A stretch of 64,000 nt of DNA from contig NZ_MVOC01000031.1 of NCBI RefSeq assembly GCF_002043095.1, forward strand, positions 36,615 to 100,614, written 5' to 3'. The first letter of the stretch is position 1. Every line of letters begins with the position of its first letter. Position numbers and translations under genes: made by a program. Below the pieces are notes generated by a model, which saw only the letters and a program-made list of their open reading frames with translations, had not been told where the DNA came from and did not search any database. This document shows positions 38,088 through 46,538 of this stretch, piece by piece. Source of the stretch: Mycobacterium sp. AT1 (GTDB lineage Bacteria; Actinomycetota; Actinomycetes; Mycobacteriales; Mycobacteriaceae).

Positions 38088-41008
38088 CCCACGCGATGCC
38101 CGGACAAGCACCGGCCGAAACCCCGTCCGGTGACGTGCAGCGGCCCAAGCGGCCCTACCTGCCACACGCCATCCGGATCTTCTCGATCCCGATCGTCCTG
38201 TTCTGGATCGTGGTCGCGGTTTTGGTGAACGTGCTTGCGCCTCAGCTGGAGGTCGTCGGCGAGTTGCACTCTGCGCCAATGGCGCCCGAGGACGCCCCGT
38301 CGATGACGTCGATGAAGTTGATGGGCGGAAACTTCAAGGAGTTCGACTCCAACAGCACCGTGATGGTCGTGATCGAGGGCCAGCAGCCGCTGGGCCCGCC
38401 CGCGCACGACTACTACAACGCGATCATCAAGAAGCTGCAGACCGATCCCCAGCACATCCAGCACATCCAGGACTTCTGGGGCGACACCTTGACCGCGGCC
38501 GGTGCACAGAGCGCCGACGGCAAGGCGTCCTACGTGATGATCAACCTGGCAGGCGAGCAGGGGCAGACGGAGGCCAACGAAGGCGTCGACTTCGTCCGCA
38601 AGGTGATTGCCGAGACCACGGCCCCACCGGGTGTGCAGGCCTACGTCGCCGGCCCGGCCGCCCTCACCGACGACCTGCACGTCATCGGCAACGCCAGCCT
38701 GGCCCAGATCACGTTGATCACGCTCGCCGCGATCGCCCTCATGCTGTTGATCGTCTACCGGTCGATCCGCACGACGCTGGTTCAGCTCTTCCTGACGTTT
38801 CTCGGGCTGCTGACCGCGCGCGGCGTGGTCTCGGTGCTCGCCACCAACGGGGCGTTCGGCCTGACGACGTTCGCAGGCAACATCCTGACGATGCTGGCGA
38901 TCGCCGCGGCCACCGACTACGGCATCTTCATCTTCGGTCGCTATCGCGAAGACCGCGCCATGGGACTGGACCGGGACGACTCCTACTACGCCACCTTCAA
39001 GTCCGTCGCCCCCGTCATCGTTGGCTCTGGCCTGACGATCGCCGGTGCCACCTTCTGCCTCAGCTTCTGCCGGCTGCCCTACTTCAGCACCATGGGCGCA
39101 CCCGTGGCGATCGGCATGGTCGTGGTCGTGATCATCGCCGTCACCCTCGGCCCAGCGGTGCTCTTCCTCGGCAGCAAGGTCGGACTCTACGAGTCGAAGC
39201 GACCCGCCAAGAGCCGCTTCTGGCGCAAGGTCGGAACGGCGGTAGTCCGTTGGCCCGCACCGATCTTCGTCGTCAGCCTGTTCGTGGTGCTGATCGGCAT
39301 CGTGGCGATTCCCGGCTACCAGCCGGCGTACAACGACCAGTACTACCTGCCCGACGACGCGCCGACCAACGTCGGGTTCGCCGCCGCCGACCGGCACTTC
39401 TCCCAGGCCCGGATGAACCCCGACATCCTGATGGTCAACTCCGAGCACGACATGCGAAATCCCGCCGACATGCTGGTGCTCAACGCCGTGGCGCGCAACG
39501 TGATGCACACCGACGGCATCGCCATGGTGCAGAGCATCACCCGCCCGCTCGGCATCCCGATCCAGCACAGCTCGATTCCGTTTCAGACGAGCGTCTCCGG
39601 TCAGACGAGCAACATGAACCTGCCGTTCCAACGTGCCCAGCTGGCCGATCAGCTCCGGACGATCGATTCGACGAACGCCTCGATCGCCATCCTCGAGCAG
39701 CAGTACCAACTGTCACTGCAGCAGACCGCACTCACCCAGGACTCGGCCGAGAAGTCGCGGGAGCTGCTCGGGACCACCGAGAAGCTCCGGGACAACATCG
39801 CCAACTTCGACGACACGTTCCGGCCGATGCGCGCGTACTTCTACTGGGAGCCGCATTGCTTCGACATTCCGCTGTGCGCCGCCATCCGTTCGCTGTTCGA
39901 CTCCCTCGACGGGATCGACGAATTGACCGACCGCACGGGGGCGGTCCAGAACAACACCGACCAACTGTCCGCGCTCGCACCGAAGTTGACGGCACTGCTG
40001 CCGCAGACGATCGCCACGATGAAGCAGAGCCGCGATCTGGCTCTGGCGTCGTACAACTCGCAGAAGGCCTTGCTCGACCAGATGCAGGCGTCAAACGACA
40101 CCGCCCTGGCGATGGGGGCTGCGTTCGACGACGCCAAGAACGACGATCTGTTCTTCCTGCCGCCGGAAGCCTTCACCAACCCGGACTTCAAGCGCGGCCT
40201 CGCGATGTTCCTGTCCCCGGACGGCAAGTCCGCGCGCATGTTCATCACCCACGAGGGTGACCCCGCCACCGTCGACGGCATCGCCAGGGTGGACTCCGAA
40301 CGCAAGGCCGCGCAGGACGCACTGAAGATGTCGTCGCTGTCCGACGCGAAGATCTACCTCGGTGGCGTCGCGGCCACCTACCGGGACATGGCCGACGGCG
40401 CCAAGTACGACCTGATGATCGCCGTGGTGTCGGCGCTGACGCTGATCTTCATGATCATGATCATCCTGACCCGCAGCGCAGTGGCCGCTCTCGTCATCGT
40501 GACCACGGCCGCCAGTTCGATCGCCGCGTCGTTCGGCATCTCGGTTCTGTTGTGGCAGGACCTCTTTGGCAAGCCGATCCAGTGGCTGGTCATGCTGATG
40601 TCGGTGATCATCCTGTTGGCCGTTGGTTCGGACTACAACCTGTTGCTGGTCTCCCGGTTCAAGGACGAGATCCACGCCGGGCTGAAGACCGGCATCATCC
40701 GCTCGATGGCGGGCACCGGCGGCGTGGTGACATCGGCCGGTCTGGTGTTCGCCGCGACCATGGCGGCGATGATGTTCAGCAAGCTGGTGGTGCTGGCGCA
40801 GATGGGCTCCACGATCGCCATCGGTCTGCTGGTCGACACCTTCATCGTGCGATCGCTGCTGATGCCGTCCATCGCAACACTTTTGGGCCGCTGGTTCTGG
40901 TGGCCGCTGGTGGTCTACCCGCGGGGCGACAACCACTTCAAGAAGCCTTCGACGCCACCGCCGGCGAGCGACGAGACCGACACCGCGCCGGTACCCGTGC
41001 CGAGTTAG
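38084..41008 (+). CDS. MmpL family RND transporter (MmpL4/5-like)
   Basis: This 974-residue RND pump has about 12 TM segments in two repeats. The proton-relay Asp-Tyr pairs are visible as AAATDYGIFIFGRYREDRA near residue 285 and VGSDYNLLLVSRFKDE near 850. The large periplasmic loop before TM8 (about 460-770) contains a helical hairpin rich in Gln/Ala/Leu (LRDNIANFDDTF to LLDQMQASND) with a YWEPHCFDIPLC segment holding two Cys. That is the coiled-coil tip seen in MmpL4/MmpL5-type exporters, which export mycobactin and several drugs. The pairing with mmpS supports this class. It overlaps the convergent STAS gene by 4 bases. Confidence 0.92.
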   Translation: MTHAMPGQAPAETPSGDVQRPKRPYLPHAIRIFSIPIVLFWIVVAVLVNVLAPQLEVVGELHSAPMAPEDAPSMTSMKLMGGNFKEFDSNSTVMVVIEGQQPLGPPAHDYYNAIIKKLQTDPQHIQHIQDFWGDTLTAAGAQSADGKASYVMINLAGEQGQTEANEGVDFVRKVIAETTAPPGVQAYVAGPAALTDDLHVIGNASLAQITLITLAAIALMLLIVYRSIRTTLVQLFLTFLGLLTARGVVSVLATNGAFGLTTFAGNILTMLAIAAATDYGIFIFGRYREDRAMGLDRDDSYYATFKSVAPVIVGSGLTIAGATFCLSFCRLPYFSTMGAPVAIGMVVVVIIAVTLGPAVLFLGSKVGLYESKRPAKSRFWRKVGTAVVRWPAPIFVVSLFVVLIGIVAIPGYQPAYNDQYYLPDDAPTNVGFAAADRHFSQARMNPDILMVNSEHDMRNPADMLVLNAVARNVMHTDGIAMVQSITRPLGIPIQHSSIPFQTSVSGQTSNMNLPFQRAQLADQLRTIDSTNASIAILEQQYQLSLQQTALTQDSAEKSRELLGTTEKLRDNIANFDDTFRPMRAYFYWEPHCFDIPLCAAIRSLFDSLDGIDELTDRTGAVQNNTDQLSALAPKLTALLPQTIATMKQSRDLALASYNSQKALLDQMQASNDTALAMGAAFDDAKNDDLFFLPPEAFTNPDFKRGLAMFLSPDGKSARMFITHEGDPATVDGIARVDSERKAAQDALKMSSLSDAKIYLGGVAATYRDMADGAKYDLMIAVVSALTLIFMIMIILTRSAVAALVIVTTAASSIAASFGISVLLWQDLFGKPIQWLVMLMSVIILLAVGSDYNLLLVSRFKDEIHAGLKTGIIRSMAGTGGVVTSAGLVFAATMAAMMFSKLVVLAQMGSTIAIGLLVDTFIVRSLLMPSIATLLGRWFWWPLVVYPRGDNHFKKPSTPPPASDETDTAPVPVPS

Positions 41009-41334
41009 CCGCCGTCCGTCGGCGGGGTGGCCGCCTCCACCACCGCGACTTCGCTGAGCCCGCTGATCGTCAGCACGCGGATCAGAAACGGGTGCACGAT
41101 CAGGTGAAGTCGGTCGACCTCGTCGGCGTGGTTGAACAGGGCGTTGATGCCCGCGCTGTCGAGGTACTTCACCGCGCTCATGTCGACGGTGATCGGCCGT
41201 CGGGTGCCGGCACTGGCTTCGGTGAGCGCCTCGGTGAACATGGCGATGTTGCTGAGGTCGATCTCGCCCTCCGCCACGAGCCGGGGCGCCCCTTCGGCGT
41301 CCCGGTCGGTGCTCAGGGTCAGCGGTGTGGCCAT
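41005..41334 (-). CDS. STAS-domain anti-anti-sigma factor
   Basis: This 109-residue single STAS domain protein of the RsbV/SpoIIAA type contains LVAEGEIDLSNIAMF near residue 18 and VDMSAVKYLDSAGINALF near 50, where the Ser of DSAG is the usual phosphorylation site for an RsbW-type kinase. When unphosphorylated it should bind the anti-sigma factor and free the sigma factor. The ATG lies inside the 3' end of the large hybrid gene (16-base overlap), so it is co-translated with a protein that carries an RsbW-like kinase domain and a SpoIIE phosphatase domain, its two expected partners. Confidence 0.88.
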   Translation of the reverse strand: MATPLTLSTDRDAEGAPRLVAEGEIDLSNIAMFTEALTEASAGTRRPITVDMSAVKYLDSAGINALFNHADEVDRLHLIVHPFLIRVLTISGLSEVAVVEAATPPTDGG

Positions 41335-44300
41335 TGGCTAATCCTCGCGTGCATGCACACTGTGGTGCCGTTGTCGTCGGAGTGAATGGTGAAGTCTTCC
41401 ATCAAGCCTTGCATGAGGGCCATGCCTCGGCCGCGACTGATGTCGGCGACGGTCCGTGGCAACTTCCAGGTACCGGTGTCGACGACGGTGACCTGGAGCC
41501 GGTCGACGACGGCCGTCGCGCGCAGGGAGACCACGCCGTCGGGGCGATCCCGATGGCCGTGTTCGATGGCGTTCGACACGGCTTCGCCGGTGGCGATGAG
41601 GACGTCCTGCATCCGCTCGTCGTCGACTCCCGCCTGAGTCAGCCAGCCGCGCAACGTGTCCCGGATCGGTGCCAGCTGGTTTGAGTCGGCGGCAAACGTC
41701 ACGTTCAGGGGTCCCGGTCGCCGATACAGCAGGAGCGCCACGTCGTCGGGATAGCCGCCTAGCGGTTCGAGTTCGGACATCAGGTGGTCGGCGACGTCGT
41801 CGAGGACGTCCATCCGACCGCGCCGTACGAGGTCGGCGGCGTGGACCATTCCATCGTCCATCGAGGTGCCGCGACGCTCCACCAGACCGTCGGTGTAGAG
41901 CAGCAGCGTGGCACGGGCGGGCATCGTCATCCGCACCTCGGGCCGAGAACGACCGAGCTGCAACGCCAGTGGGAGCCCGCGCCCGCCGTCCAACATCTCC
42001 GTCGTACCGTCGGCCTGCACCAGAATCGGCGGCGGGTGCCCGGCACTGGAGAAGACGAGCTCGCCGCTCTGCAGAGTCAGCACCGCACAGAAGGCGGTGG
42101 TGCACCGGGCACCGGGAAGTCGAGCCGCGAAGCGGTCCATTCCGGCGAGAACGGCGCTCGGGGAGGACTGTTCGAGGAACAGCGCGCGACAGGCACTGCG
42201 CAGCTGACCCATCACGGTGGCGGCTCCGAGGCCGTGGCCGACGCAGTCGCCGACGATGAGCGCCACTCGCCCGTCGTCGAGGTCGACCACGTCGTACCAG
42301 TCGCCGCCGACCTGCAGCGGTCGGCTGGCGGGGTGATATCGCACCGTGAAGCCCGCAGGCAGGTCCGCAGGCCCCAACATGGCGTGTTGCAGCGCCACCG
42401 CGGTCTCACGCTGCTCGTCCAGTTGGTACGCCCGGTGCAGCCCCTGGCCCAGCCGCCCGGCGAGCACCGCAAGCAGAGTGTGGTCCCGCGGACCGAACGG
42501 CCGGCGTTCGGACAAGTCGACCCAGACGACGAGCACTCCCCGCGGATGCTGCAGCGAAATGCCACCGGACCCCGTGGTCGCGGTCCCGGTGGTGAGCAGG
42601 CCCGCGTCGCGCACACTCTCGATCGACGCACGCTGGTCGGCGGACAGCTCGGCCCATTCGACCGGGTCACCCACGCACACCAGTTCGGGCGCGCCGTCGT
42701 CGCCCGAGGCACTGAGGAACGTCACGGCCAAGACGCGCCGCGCCCGCCACACCCGCTGCAACTCCTCGATGGCACCAACGAGCGCGTCGTCGAGTGAATC
42801 AGCTTGAGCCAGCTGCTGATTCAGCGCTGCCAGCGCGGTCTGGCGTTGGACGTTGTAGTGCTCGGACGTAACGTCACGGAAGGTGCCGACCATGACCCGT
42901 CGGGCCGTGTCGGGATCCTCGGCGTGGTTGAAGTTGACGGCGACCCACAGGCGATGACCGTCGCGGTGGGTCACGGGAATGGTGAACGCGCCGTGGGTCT
43001 CGCTGAGCAGTCCCGCGAAGGCCGTCTGCACGAACTGGTGCGCTTCTGGGTCGGTGTCGGCGTCCGGCCACCACGGGTGGACGGGTGCATACGGCAGGCC
43101 TGCGGGTCCGTATCCCAGCATGTCGACGAAGGCGGTGTTGATCTCGATGACGGCGCCATTCTCGTCGCAGACGAAGAACGCCTCCTGTAGGGAGTCCACC
43201 AACGCCGTGCGCCACCGGGCGTGGTGGTTGCGCATCCTGGCGAGTTCGACGTTGGCCCGCACGCGGGCCAGAAGCTCGGCCGCCGCAAAGGGTTTGACGA
43301 GGTAGTCGTCGGCTCCTGCCTGGAGGCCCTCGATGGACGCCTCCTGGCCCGCCCTTGCCGACAGCAGCAGGACGGGAAGCGCGACGGTCCGCGGATCCCT
43401 GCGGAGCGTGGCGAGCAGCTCGAGCCCGTCCAGGCGCGGCATCATCACGTCGCTGACGAGGATGTCCGGAGCCCGCTCGCGAATCGCGCCGATGGCCTCG
43501 ACGCCGTCGTTGACGGCGGTGACCAGATAACCCGAGGTGCGCAGCAGGTTGGTGAGGTACTCCCGCATGTCTGCGTTGTCGTCGGCCACCAGCACCCGCA
43601 CCTGATCGTCACCGATGCCAACGGGGGTGACGACCGTCGGCGGCGCCTCGGATCCGGGCGAGTCCGGATCCGACGGGAGCCAGCGCAGCGCCTCCTGAAG
43701 GTAGGGCTGCGCTACCGCGCCCACGCCAGCTCCGGTGCCCGATCGCGAGATGTCCTCGGCGGAAAGGTGTCCCGCGTCGAAGGGCAGGCGGACGGTGAAG
43801 GTGGACCCTTCGCCTTCCCGACTGTCGGCGGTGATCGTGCCCCCCTGTAGCCCGACGAGTTCGCGGACGAGGGCCAAGCCGATTCCGCTGCCCTCGGTCG
43901 ACCGCGCGCGGGCGGTCTCGATGCGATGGAACCGCTCGAAGAGCCGGGGCATCTCGGCGGCGGCCACGCCGATGCCGGTGTCGGTGACGGTCACCATCGC
44001 TCCCGAGTCGTCGCCGCGGACCCGGACGGTGATCGAGCCGTCGAACGTGAACTTCAGGGCGTTCGACAGCAGGTTCAGCACGACCTTTTCCCACATGTCG
44101 CGGTCCAGGTAGACGGGTCGGTCGAGCGTGGGGGCGTCGACTACGAACTCAAGCCCCGCCCGGTCGACGGCGGACCGGAAGACGCTGGCCAATTCGGCGG
44201 TGACGGCCGAGAGGTCGACGGGCTCGAACCTGGCCTGCATTCGCCCGGCCTGAATGCGGGAGAAGTCGAGCAGGGTGTTGACGAGCTTGGCCAGCCGCAA

Positions 44301-45458
44301 ACCGTTGCGGTGCACCAGGTCCAGCTCGTCGCGGACTTCTTGGTCCAGTCCGCTCGTCCGGTTGCGCAAGTCGTCGACCGGTCCGAGTATCAACGTCAGG
44401 GGAGTGCGAAACTCGTGGCTGATGTTGGAGAAGAACGCCGTCTTCGCACTGTCCAGTTCGGCAAGCTCCTCGGCCCGCTGCTGCTGAGCCTGGTAGCTGC
44501 GCGCGCTGCCCACCCCCGCGGCGATGTGTCCCGCGACGAGTTCGACGAAGCCCCGGTAGCCGTCGTCGAGCGATCGGTGGCGATTCAGGGCGGCGACCAG
44601 GAATCCCACTGGCGCGCCACCCTGCTGCAGCAGGGGAACCACCAGCGCCGCGGTCGGCGGGCCCGCCCAGGCGCCGGACGGCAGGTCGAGCATCCGGCCG
44701 TCCAGTTCAACCAGCGCGGTCTCGCCGCGGGCCGCCTCGGCGACGGGCCAGATGGTGGAGTCATGGGCCGAGAGTGTGCGCGGCACCGCCCGATGACCGA
44801 CTGCGATGCCGCTGACGCCGGCGAGGTGCGCTTCGCCGCCATCAGGTCCGTCGCGGAACAGGTAGGTCAGCGTGAAAGGCAGGTCGTACGGATTGCCGGC
44901 GAGTTGGCTGGCCGCGAAGTCCAACATCTGGCGCTCGGTGCGGACGACGCTCGGATCCGAGCCGAGGTCGCGCAGCGTTGCCATCCGGCGCTCGGCGATC
45001 ACCCTGTCGGTGTCCTCGCTCACGACGCACAACATGCCCACCACGCGGGCGTCCTCGTCGCGCAGCGGGCTGTAGGAGAACGTGTGATAGGTCTCCTCGG
45101 AGTAGCCCGATCGCTCGAGGAAGAGCAACAGCGCTTCGTCCCACGTCGCCTCACCGGTCGTGAGGACCAACTCGATCCTCGGTCCGATGTCGGGCCAAAT
45201 CTCTTGCCACACCTCACTCGCAGGCCGACCGAGCGCCCAGGGGTACTTGCTGCCGAGGGTGTCGCGGCGATACGCGGCGTTGCAGAAGAACGTCAGATCC
45301 GGCCCCCACGCCATCCACATCGGGAACCGGGACGCCAAGAGGATGCTCACCGCCGTGCGGAGGCTCTGCGGCCAATCCTCCGGTGCCCCAAGCGGCGTCG
45401 CCCCCCAGTCGACGACCGCCAGGTCACGACCGATCTCGTCGTCATCGCGGAAGACCAC
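41319..45458 (-). CDS. Giant hybrid sensor: PAS-GAF-HisKA-HATPase-REC-PAS-GAF-SpoIIE-RsbW
   Basis: This is about 1379 residues. The GTG at 45458 follows GAGAGG; a TTG at 45476 would add six residues (numbering below includes them). Order: PAS-like sensor about 15-165; GAF 180-325; histidine kinase dimerisation 340-410 with NISHEFRTPL (His354); ATPase 455-567 (NLLSNALKF, VTDTGIGV, GSGIGLALV); receiver 627-745 with SDVMMPRLDG (Asp676) and YLVKPF; PAS 755-870; GAF 880-1015; SpoIIE/PP2C phosphatase 1045-1252 (GGDWYDVVDL, VGDCVGHG, LLYTDGLVE, YPDDVALL); RsbW-like ATPase 1260-1380 (ATGEAVSNAIEHGH). It joins two-component and partner-switch signalling in one chain. Its substrate is presumably the overlapping STAS protein. 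No membrane segments seen. Confidence 0.9.
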   Translation of the reverse strand: MVFRDDDEIGRDLAVVDWGATPLGAPEDWPQSLRTAVSILLASRFPMWMAWGPDLTFFCNAAYRRDTLGSKYPWALGRPASEVWQEIWPDIGPRIELVLTTGEATWDEALLLFLERSGYSEETYHTFSYSPLRDEDARVVGMLCVVSEDTDRVIAERRMATLRDLGSDPSVVRTERQMLDFAASQLAGNPYDLPFTLTYLFRDGPDGGEAHLAGVSGIAVGHRAVPRTLSAHDSTIWPVAEAARGETALVELDGRMLDLPSGAWAGPPTAALVVPLLQQGGAPVGFLVAALNRHRSLDDGYRGFVELVAGHIAAGVGSARSYQAQQQRAEELAELDSAKTAFFSNISHEFRTPLTLILGPVDDLRNRTSGLDQEVRDELDLVHRNGLRLAKLVNTLLDFSRIQAGRMQARFEPVDLSAVTAELASVFRSAVDRAGLEFVVDAPTLDRPVYLDRDMWEKVVLNLLSNALKFTFDGSITVRVRGDDSGAMVTVTDTGIGVAAAEMPRLFERFHRIETARARSTEGSGIGLALVRELVGLQGGTITADSREGEGSTFTVRLPFDAGHLSAEDISRSGTGAGVGAVAQPYLQEALRWLPSDPDSPGSEAPPTVVTPVGIGDDQVRVLVADDNADMREYLTNLLRTSGYLVTAVNDGVEAIGAIRERAPDILVSDVMMPRLDGLELLATLRRDPRTVALPVLLLSARAGQEASIEGLQAGADDYLVKPFAAAELLARVRANVELARMRNHHARWRTALVDSLQEAFFVCDENGAVIEINTAFVDMLGYGPAGLPYAPVHPWWPDADTDPEAHQFVQTAFAGLLSETHGAFTIPVTHRDGHRLWVAVNFNHAEDPDTARRVMVGTFRDVTSEHYNVQRQTALAALNQQLAQADSLDDALVGAIEELQRVWRARRVLAVTFLSASGDDGAPELVCVGDPVEWAELSADQRASIESVRDAGLLTTGTATTGSGGISLQHPRGVLVVWVDLSERRPFGPRDHTLLAVLAGRLGQGLHRAYQLDEQRETAVALQHAMLGPADLPAGFTVRYHPASRPLQVGGDWYDVVDLDDGRVALIVGDCVGHGLGAATVMGQLRSACRALFLEQSSPSAVLAGMDRFAARLPGARCTTAFCAVLTLQSGELVFSSAGHPPPILVQADGTTEMLDGGRGLPLALQLGRSRPEVRMTMPARATLLLYTDGLVERRGTSMDDGMVHAADLVRRGRMDVLDDVADHLMSELEPLGGYPDDVALLLYRRPGPLNVTFAADSNQLAPIRDTLRGWLTQAGVDDERMQDVLIATGEAVSNAIEHGHRDRPDGVVSLRATAVVDRLQVTVVDTGTWKLPRTVADISRGRGMALMQGLMEDFTIHSDDNGTTVCMHARISQWPHR

Positions 45459-45479
45459 GGAAATGCCTCTCGTCAAACG

Positions 45480-46538
45480 TCATTCGTCGACCGTCGCTTC
45501 TCGGCGCCACTCGGCCGGCACGACGAAGTGGGTTGCCAACAACGAGGCCGCCACCGGGTAGTCGCGCATCGCCGCGGAGAGAATCTCCACCAGCTCGTCC
45601 ATCATGCGAGGCTCGGCGCCTCGGCTACGGAGTAAATCGTCGATCCACCAGGCGGTCTCGGGCAACACCCGATCGTCACCGGTGAGCAGTGCCGCCTCCA
45701 CCGCATGCAGGGTCTGGTGCAGCACGTCGTCGGCGACGTCGATCACGCTGTTGAGGCAGTCGGCGTCGGGAGTGGTGGCCGCGGCCACCAGCGTCCACCG
45801 CTCGCGGAGCCGCGCGACGAGCCGACGATGATCGGATTCCAGCGCCGCCTGCTCGGCGGTCCGCTCACCGGGCAGGGGAGCTGCCGGCACGACGACCGCA
45901 GGCAGCCCGTCCATCGCCACGATGGCTCCGTGCGCGTCGCGGGCCCAGGCGGTGGCGCCAAGGGCGACCGCACGTACGTCGTCACCACCAAAGGCCGGGC
46001 CGCCCACCAGGATCGGCGTGCCGCTGGCCGTGGTGGCCTCGATGAACCGACGGCAGGTGGACAGGGAACCGAGCACCGAACAGCTCACCGCGACGGCATC
46101 CGGCCCGAGATCGTTCAGATATTGGTTGAGGCGCAACGGATTCGTCGACGCGCCGAGCAGCGTGGTGTCCCACCCATGGGCACGCAGCGCACATTCGATC
46201 ATCATCGCCGGGAGCGCATGCCACTCCCGCTCTGCACAGGCGACCAGGACCTTGCCCCTGGTGACCGGCACCTGTCGGACGTGGTTCGCGACGACCCTGG
46301 TCGCGGAGACGGCCGTCGCCGTCGCGGCGTGCTCCTGCGCGACGGTGAACTCGCCTCGCTGCCAGCGCCGACCGACTTCCCGCTGAGCGGCCGCCACCAC
46401 GTCGGTGAGCACCGCGACCGGCTCCGCACCGTCGACGAGCAGTCCTTCGACGATCGACGTGACCGTCTCGGTGTCTCCGCTCGTAAAAGCGGCGTCGTAG
46501 TCCTTCAACGGATTTCGACGCTCGTCTAGTCGCCGCAT
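45480..46538 (-). CDS. Stand-alone cobalamin-binding sensor (CarH/LitR light-sensor-like, no DNA-binding domain)
   Basis: This 352-residue protein has a helical bundle (about 10-90) containing W59-QRGEFTVAQ-E69-H70, which is the Wx9EH motif of adenosylcobalamin photoreceptors. It is followed by a Rossmann-like B12-binding domain (about 95-215) with EREWHALPAM (His107, a variant of DxHxxG), VSCSVLGS (SxL motif) and LVGGPAFG. The usual MerR-type DNA-binding domain is absent. A further helical region fills residues 225-345. It overlaps the upstream phosphatase gene by 13 bases and precedes the hybrid kinase-phosphatase gene by a few bases, so it probably senses light or cobalamin state and signals to these partners by contact. 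Confidence 0.82.
   Translation of the reverse strand: MRRLDERRNPLKDYDAAFTSGDTETVTSIVEGLLVDGAEPVAVLTDVVAAAQREVGRRWQRGEFTVAQEHAATATAVSATRVVANHVRQVPVTRGKVLVACAEREWHALPAMMIECALRAHGWDTTLLGASTNPLRLNQYLNDLGPDAVAVSCSVLGSLSTCRRFIEATTASGTPILVGGPAFGGDDVRAVALGATAWARDAHGAIVAMDGLPAVVVPAAPLPGERTAEQAALESDHRRLVARLRERWTLVAAATTPDADCLNSVIDVADDVLHQTLHAVEAALLTGDDRVLPETAWWIDDLLRSRGAEPRMMDELVEILSAAMRDYPVAASLLATHFVVPAEWRREATVDE

Noticed and set aside
38063..39709. Open frame antisense to mmpL
   Set aside because: MmpL motifs and the marR-mmpS-mmpL overlaps fix the coding strand.
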